Origin: an uncultured Lachnospiraceae bacterium
Lineage (GTDB): Bacteria; Bacillota; Clostridia; Lachnospirales; Lachnospiraceae
Assembly: GCA_934401915.1 (NCBI GenBank)
Contig: CAKRSV010000002.1
Coordinates: 124,001-188,000, forward strand
Direction of reading: 5' to 3'
Length of the DNA: 64,000 nucleotides
This document shows, piece after piece, positions 62,397-64,000 of the stretch. A program made the translations under genes and the position numbers. Positions within the stretch are counted from its first letter, which is position 1, and the number at the start of each line of letters is the position of its first letter. The notes under the pieces were generated by a model, which was given only the letters and a program-made list of their open reading frames with translations, was not told the origin of the DNA and did no database searches.

Positions 62397-62814
62397 ACCT
62401 GTTGTGATGGAGCATTTTTCGACGATTCATTCATCTTTTGTGGTAGACTTTACGTTCAAAAATAATATAACAATATTGCTTGGGGATTCCGGTACGGGGA
62501 AAACGGCAGCCTTTTCTTTTATTAGAGAATGTATGGCGATCAATCCCCAGATTTTGTGCCTTAATTATCTGGATTATCAGAAGGATATCAAGGAGATTCT
62601 TCATAATACAGAGGGAAAATTAGTTGTCATTGATAATGCGGATATTTTATTGGATGATGATACGAGAAAATATATTTCATTGGACGATAAGAACCAATAT
62701 TTAATTATGGGGAGAAATCCCAGGAATCTTTTTGCCACAAAAGAAAATCTGTTTGAATTGGTAAGCAAGCAGGAGGGAGAACAAACCAGATTTACCATAC
62801 AAGAATATCTGTAG
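62386..62814 (+). CDS. Small P-loop ATPase
   Basis: This 142-residue protein has Walker A LLGDSGTGKTAAFSFI at about residues 30-45 and a Walker B-like LVVIDNADILL near 79-89, then YLIMGRNPRN resembling a sensor segment. It is shorter than a full AAA+ or ABC domain and seems to be a minimal ATP-binding module. AAGGAG at 62369 fits the start. It ends the three-gene cassette, whose joint role is unknown. Confidence 0.82.
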   Translation: MKSKPVVMEHFSTIHSSFVVDFTFKNNITILLGDSGTGKTAAFSFIRECMAINPQILCLNYLDYQKDIKEILHNTEGKLVVIDNADILLDDDTRKYISLDDKNQYLIMGRNPRNLFATKENLFELVSKQEGEQTRFTIQEYL

Positions 62815-62884
62815 CTGGAATATTATTAAAAGTACAAGTTGACTATAAATAATTGTCTTTGTTTCTAGGAGAAATGAAGGCAAT

Positions 62885-62919
62885 TTTTTACTTCATAGGA
62901 ATTTCCTATGAAGTAAAAA
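62885..62919. terminator. 35-base perfect palindrome, likely bidirectional terminator
   Basis: Arms of 17 bases (62885-62901 and 62903-62919) around one central T, with T5 and A5 ends. It fits a rho-independent terminator on both strands after the ATPase gene. Confidence 0.75.
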
Positions 62920-62926
62920 TATGGAT

Positions 62927-62999
62927 GCGCACGCCAAAGCAGAGGAAGATGTCGTGATGCGACGCTTTGGCGGCGCGAGAATGTGCCGAGGTACATTCT
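62927..62999. repeat. Nested hairpin element
   Basis: GCGC-A-CGCCAAAGC (62927-62940) pairs with GCTTTGGCG-GCGC (62964-62976). The loop holds a smaller GTCG/CGAC stem (62951-62963). A second hairpin, AGAATGT/ACATTCT (62978-62999), follows with T-rich flank. This GC-rich block sits in AT-rich DNA and looks like a structured RNA or a mobile-repeat (REP/MITE-like) relic. Together with its neighbours it fills the gene-free 62815-63140. Confidence 0.55.
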
Positions 63000-63021
63000 G
63001 TTTTATTATGACGAAAACAGG

Positions 63022-63066
63022 ATAGTTACTTTTAGGTAACTATGGCATAAAAAAGTGCGTACTTTT
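63022..63066. promoter_or_regulatory. Operator-like palindromes upstream of the ACGX peptide gene
   Basis: ATAGTTAC-TTTTAG-GTAACTAT spans 63022-63043 with 8-base perfect arms. AAAAGT-GCGT-ACTTTT lies at 63051-63066. The first resembles GTTAC/GTAAC sites bound by HxlR-type regulators, and an hxlR gene is 2 kb away. The regulator is inferred, not shown. Confidence 0.5.
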
Positions 63067-63140
63067 ATTGCAAGTGCCATTATCATACAATCATCTTGCG
63101 GGCAGGAAAAAGCTCGACAAAACAGATGGAGGTAAGGAAA

Positions 63141-63233
63141 ATGGCACTTGCAAATTTATTTGGATGGAGTAACAAAGAGGAGGAAAAGGCAACTGCAGCG
63201 TGCGGAACAGCCTGCGGAGCGGGAGATAAGTAA
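63141..63233 (+). CDS. ACGX-repeat peptide (radical SAM RiPP precursor)
   Basis: This 30-residue peptide follows GGAGGTAAGGAAA. The N-terminal part (MALANLFGWSNKEEEKA) is a leader; the C-terminal core carries two ACGX units (ACGTACGAG) and ends DK. That pattern and the radical SAM gene 131 bases downstream match the ACGX-repeat peptide / radical SAM/SPASM ACGX system. The likely change is a crosslink or other radical modification on or near the two Cys, but the product of this system is not established. Two repeats is a short core. Confidence 0.85.
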   Translation: MALANLFGWSNKEEEKATAACGTACGAGDK

Positions 63234-63255
63234 TCTTTTACCGGAACTTCATCAG

Positions 63256-63297
63256 AAATACGCCCCAGGAAAAGGAAAGAAACTTGGGGCGTATTTT
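63256..63297 (+). terminator. Leaky terminator or processing hairpin between peptide and maturase
   Basis: AAATACGCCCCA (63256-63267) pairs perfectly with TGGGGCGTATTT (63285-63296) around a 17-base purine-rich loop, followed by a short T run. Such hairpins often raise precursor transcript above maturase transcript. Confidence 0.7.
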
Positions 63298-63364
63298 CCA
63301 GAGGACAGCAAAGAATGTATTCTGAAAAATGCGTCCCATACAATAGCGGAGGGAGAGTGAACAT

Positions 63365-64000
63365 ATGAAACAGTATTTTGCATTTCAATGGCATATTACG
63401 GATGCTTGTGACCAGCGATGCAAGCATTGCTATATCTTTTCGGAGAATACTTGTAAAAAAATAGAATCCATGAGTTGGGAGCAGATGCAGGAGACTTTCG
63501 ATAATTGTCTGGATTTCTGTAAGGTATACGGGCGGCTGCCGTATTTCTATATTACCGGGGGAGACCCGATTCTTCATCCGCATTTCTGGCAACTGTTGTC
63601 TCTTATGAAAGAAAACCGGATTCCCTTTACTATTCTGGGAAATCCTTTTCATCTGACAGATGAGATAGGTACAAGGTTAAAGGAATGTGGGTGTGAGAAA
63701 TATCAGCTTTCTATTGACGGGTTACAGGAAACCCATGACTGGTTCCGGAAACCGGGCAGCTTCGATATTACATTGGAAAAAATTGGCTGTATTAACCGGG
63801 CGGGAATCCGCTCAGTGGTGATGACAACGATTTCCGGGAAAAACATAGAGGAAGTTCCGGGTATTATCGATGCGGTTGTTGCCGCCGGTGCCAATGTGTT
63901 TGCCTTTGCCAGATATTGCCCGACCAGCGAGGAGAAGGATACCAACATAGAACCTTTGCGGTACCGGCAACTGTTGGCAGATTGTGACAGGAAGTTTAAG
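63365..64000 (+). CDS. Radical SAM/SPASM maturase of the ACGX system (3' end missing)
   Basis: The first 212 residues lie in the window. The 4Fe-4S motif C-x3-C-x2-C is at residues 15-22 (CDQRCKHC), with the ITGGDP glycine-rich SAM segment and a YQLSIDGLQETHDWFR strand that follows the barrel pattern of peptide-modifying radical SAM enzymes. The SPASM domain is expected beyond 64000. GGAGGGAG lies nine bases before ATG 63365. Placed after an ACGX peptide, it should modify that peptide in the cytoplasm. Confidence 0.9.
   Translation, partial: MKQYFAFQWHITDACDQRCKHCYIFSENTCKKIESMSWEQMQETFDNCLDFCKVYGRLPYFYITGGDPILHPHFWQLLSLMKENRIPFTILGNPFHLTDEIGTRLKECGCEKYQLSIDGLQETHDWFRKPGSFDITLEKIGCINRAGIRSVVMTTISGKNIEEVPGIIDAVVAAGANVFAFARYCPTSEEKDTNIEPLRYRQLLADCDRKFK

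Noticed and set aside
63148..63360. 70-codon frame overlapping the ACGX peptide gene
   Set aside because: It uses another frame, has no ribosome site of its own, and crosses the hairpin at 63256-63297; the peptide gene explains the signals better.
1..64000. CRISPR array, rRNA, tRNA or intact insertion sequence
   Set aside because: I saw no regularly spaced repeats, no rRNA or tRNA signatures and no transposase gene in the window.

Overview
The window looks like chromosome of a spore-forming Clostridia bacterium, most likely a gut Lachnospiraceae species. Evidence for this: a complete spoIIA operon (spoIIAA-spoIIAB-sigF), all five spoVA genes, a T-box leader on valS, a DinB/YolD-like pair, many family types typical of that group (PadR-DUF1700-DUF4097, DUF512, DUF5721, DUF4869, ACGX radical-SAM peptides), Firmicutes-type ribosome binding sites and TTGACA/TATAAT promoters. 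Most of the window is moderately GC-rich core genome. About 58.3-63.3 kb is visibly more AT-rich and looks acquired. I see no rRNA, tRNA, CRISPR array, intact insertion sequence or prophage.

Layout. 0-6.3 kb: a heterodimeric ABC exporter (first gene cut by the edge), a ROK sugar kinase, and the TrkA/TrkH potassium system. 6.3-8.8 kb: an autoregulated padR-DUF1700-DUF4097 envelope operon. 8.9-14.9 kb: phospholipase D family protein, YdcF-like protein, TPR lipoprotein, a degenerate NUDIX protein coupled to pyrF, and an Eis-like acetyltransferase. 15-20 kb: MATE pump with its MarR regulator, an ECF transporter S component, and an HD-GYP signalling protein. 20-27.8 kb: T-box-controlled valS with an unusual repeat-containing leader, a FapA/DUF342 protein, folC, a 49-residue microprotein and a zinc-ribbon/TPR membrane protein.

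27.8-31.2 kb: spoIIA operon convergent with spoVAA-AB-AC. spoVAD (44.4 kb) and spoVAE (49.3 kb) sit apart, each with a candidate forespore promoter. 31.3-34.3 kb: a Y-family polymerase under a LexA-like box, its YolD-like partner, and an iron-sulfur aldo-keto reductase. 34.4-42.4 kb: a CobW-type GTPase and a DUF512 protein, then three tightly packed genes that look like one RNA-decay or ribosome-rescue module: a Tet(M)-like ribosomal GTPase fused to a Rae1/YacP-type NYN nuclease, a stand-alone PIN/NYN protein, and a SUV3-like RNA helicase.

42.4-53.2 kb: SGNH hydrolase, phosphopantetheinyl transferase, spoVAD, hybrid histidine kinase, RidA, shikimate kinase, spoVAE, an ECF sigma/anti-sigma operon whose sigma gene seems to start at ATT, DUF5721 and DegV. 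53.2-58.3 kb: LytTR regulator, DUF1294, divergent argG and argC, deoxycytidylate deaminase-like protein, GNAT. 58.3-61.1 kb: GntR-regulated ABC exporter, an internally deleted MerR gene and an HxlR regulator. 61.2-64 kb: an uncharacterised three-gene cassette (unknown protein, DUF4869, small P-loop ATPase), a run of palindromes, then a 30-residue ACGX peptide with its radical SAM maturase, cut by the window end.

The strongest candidates for an undescribed system are the GTPase-nuclease fusion with PIN protein and SUV3 helicase (36.8-42.4 kb) and the acquired block holding the P-loop cassette and the ACGX peptide locus (61.2-64 kb).
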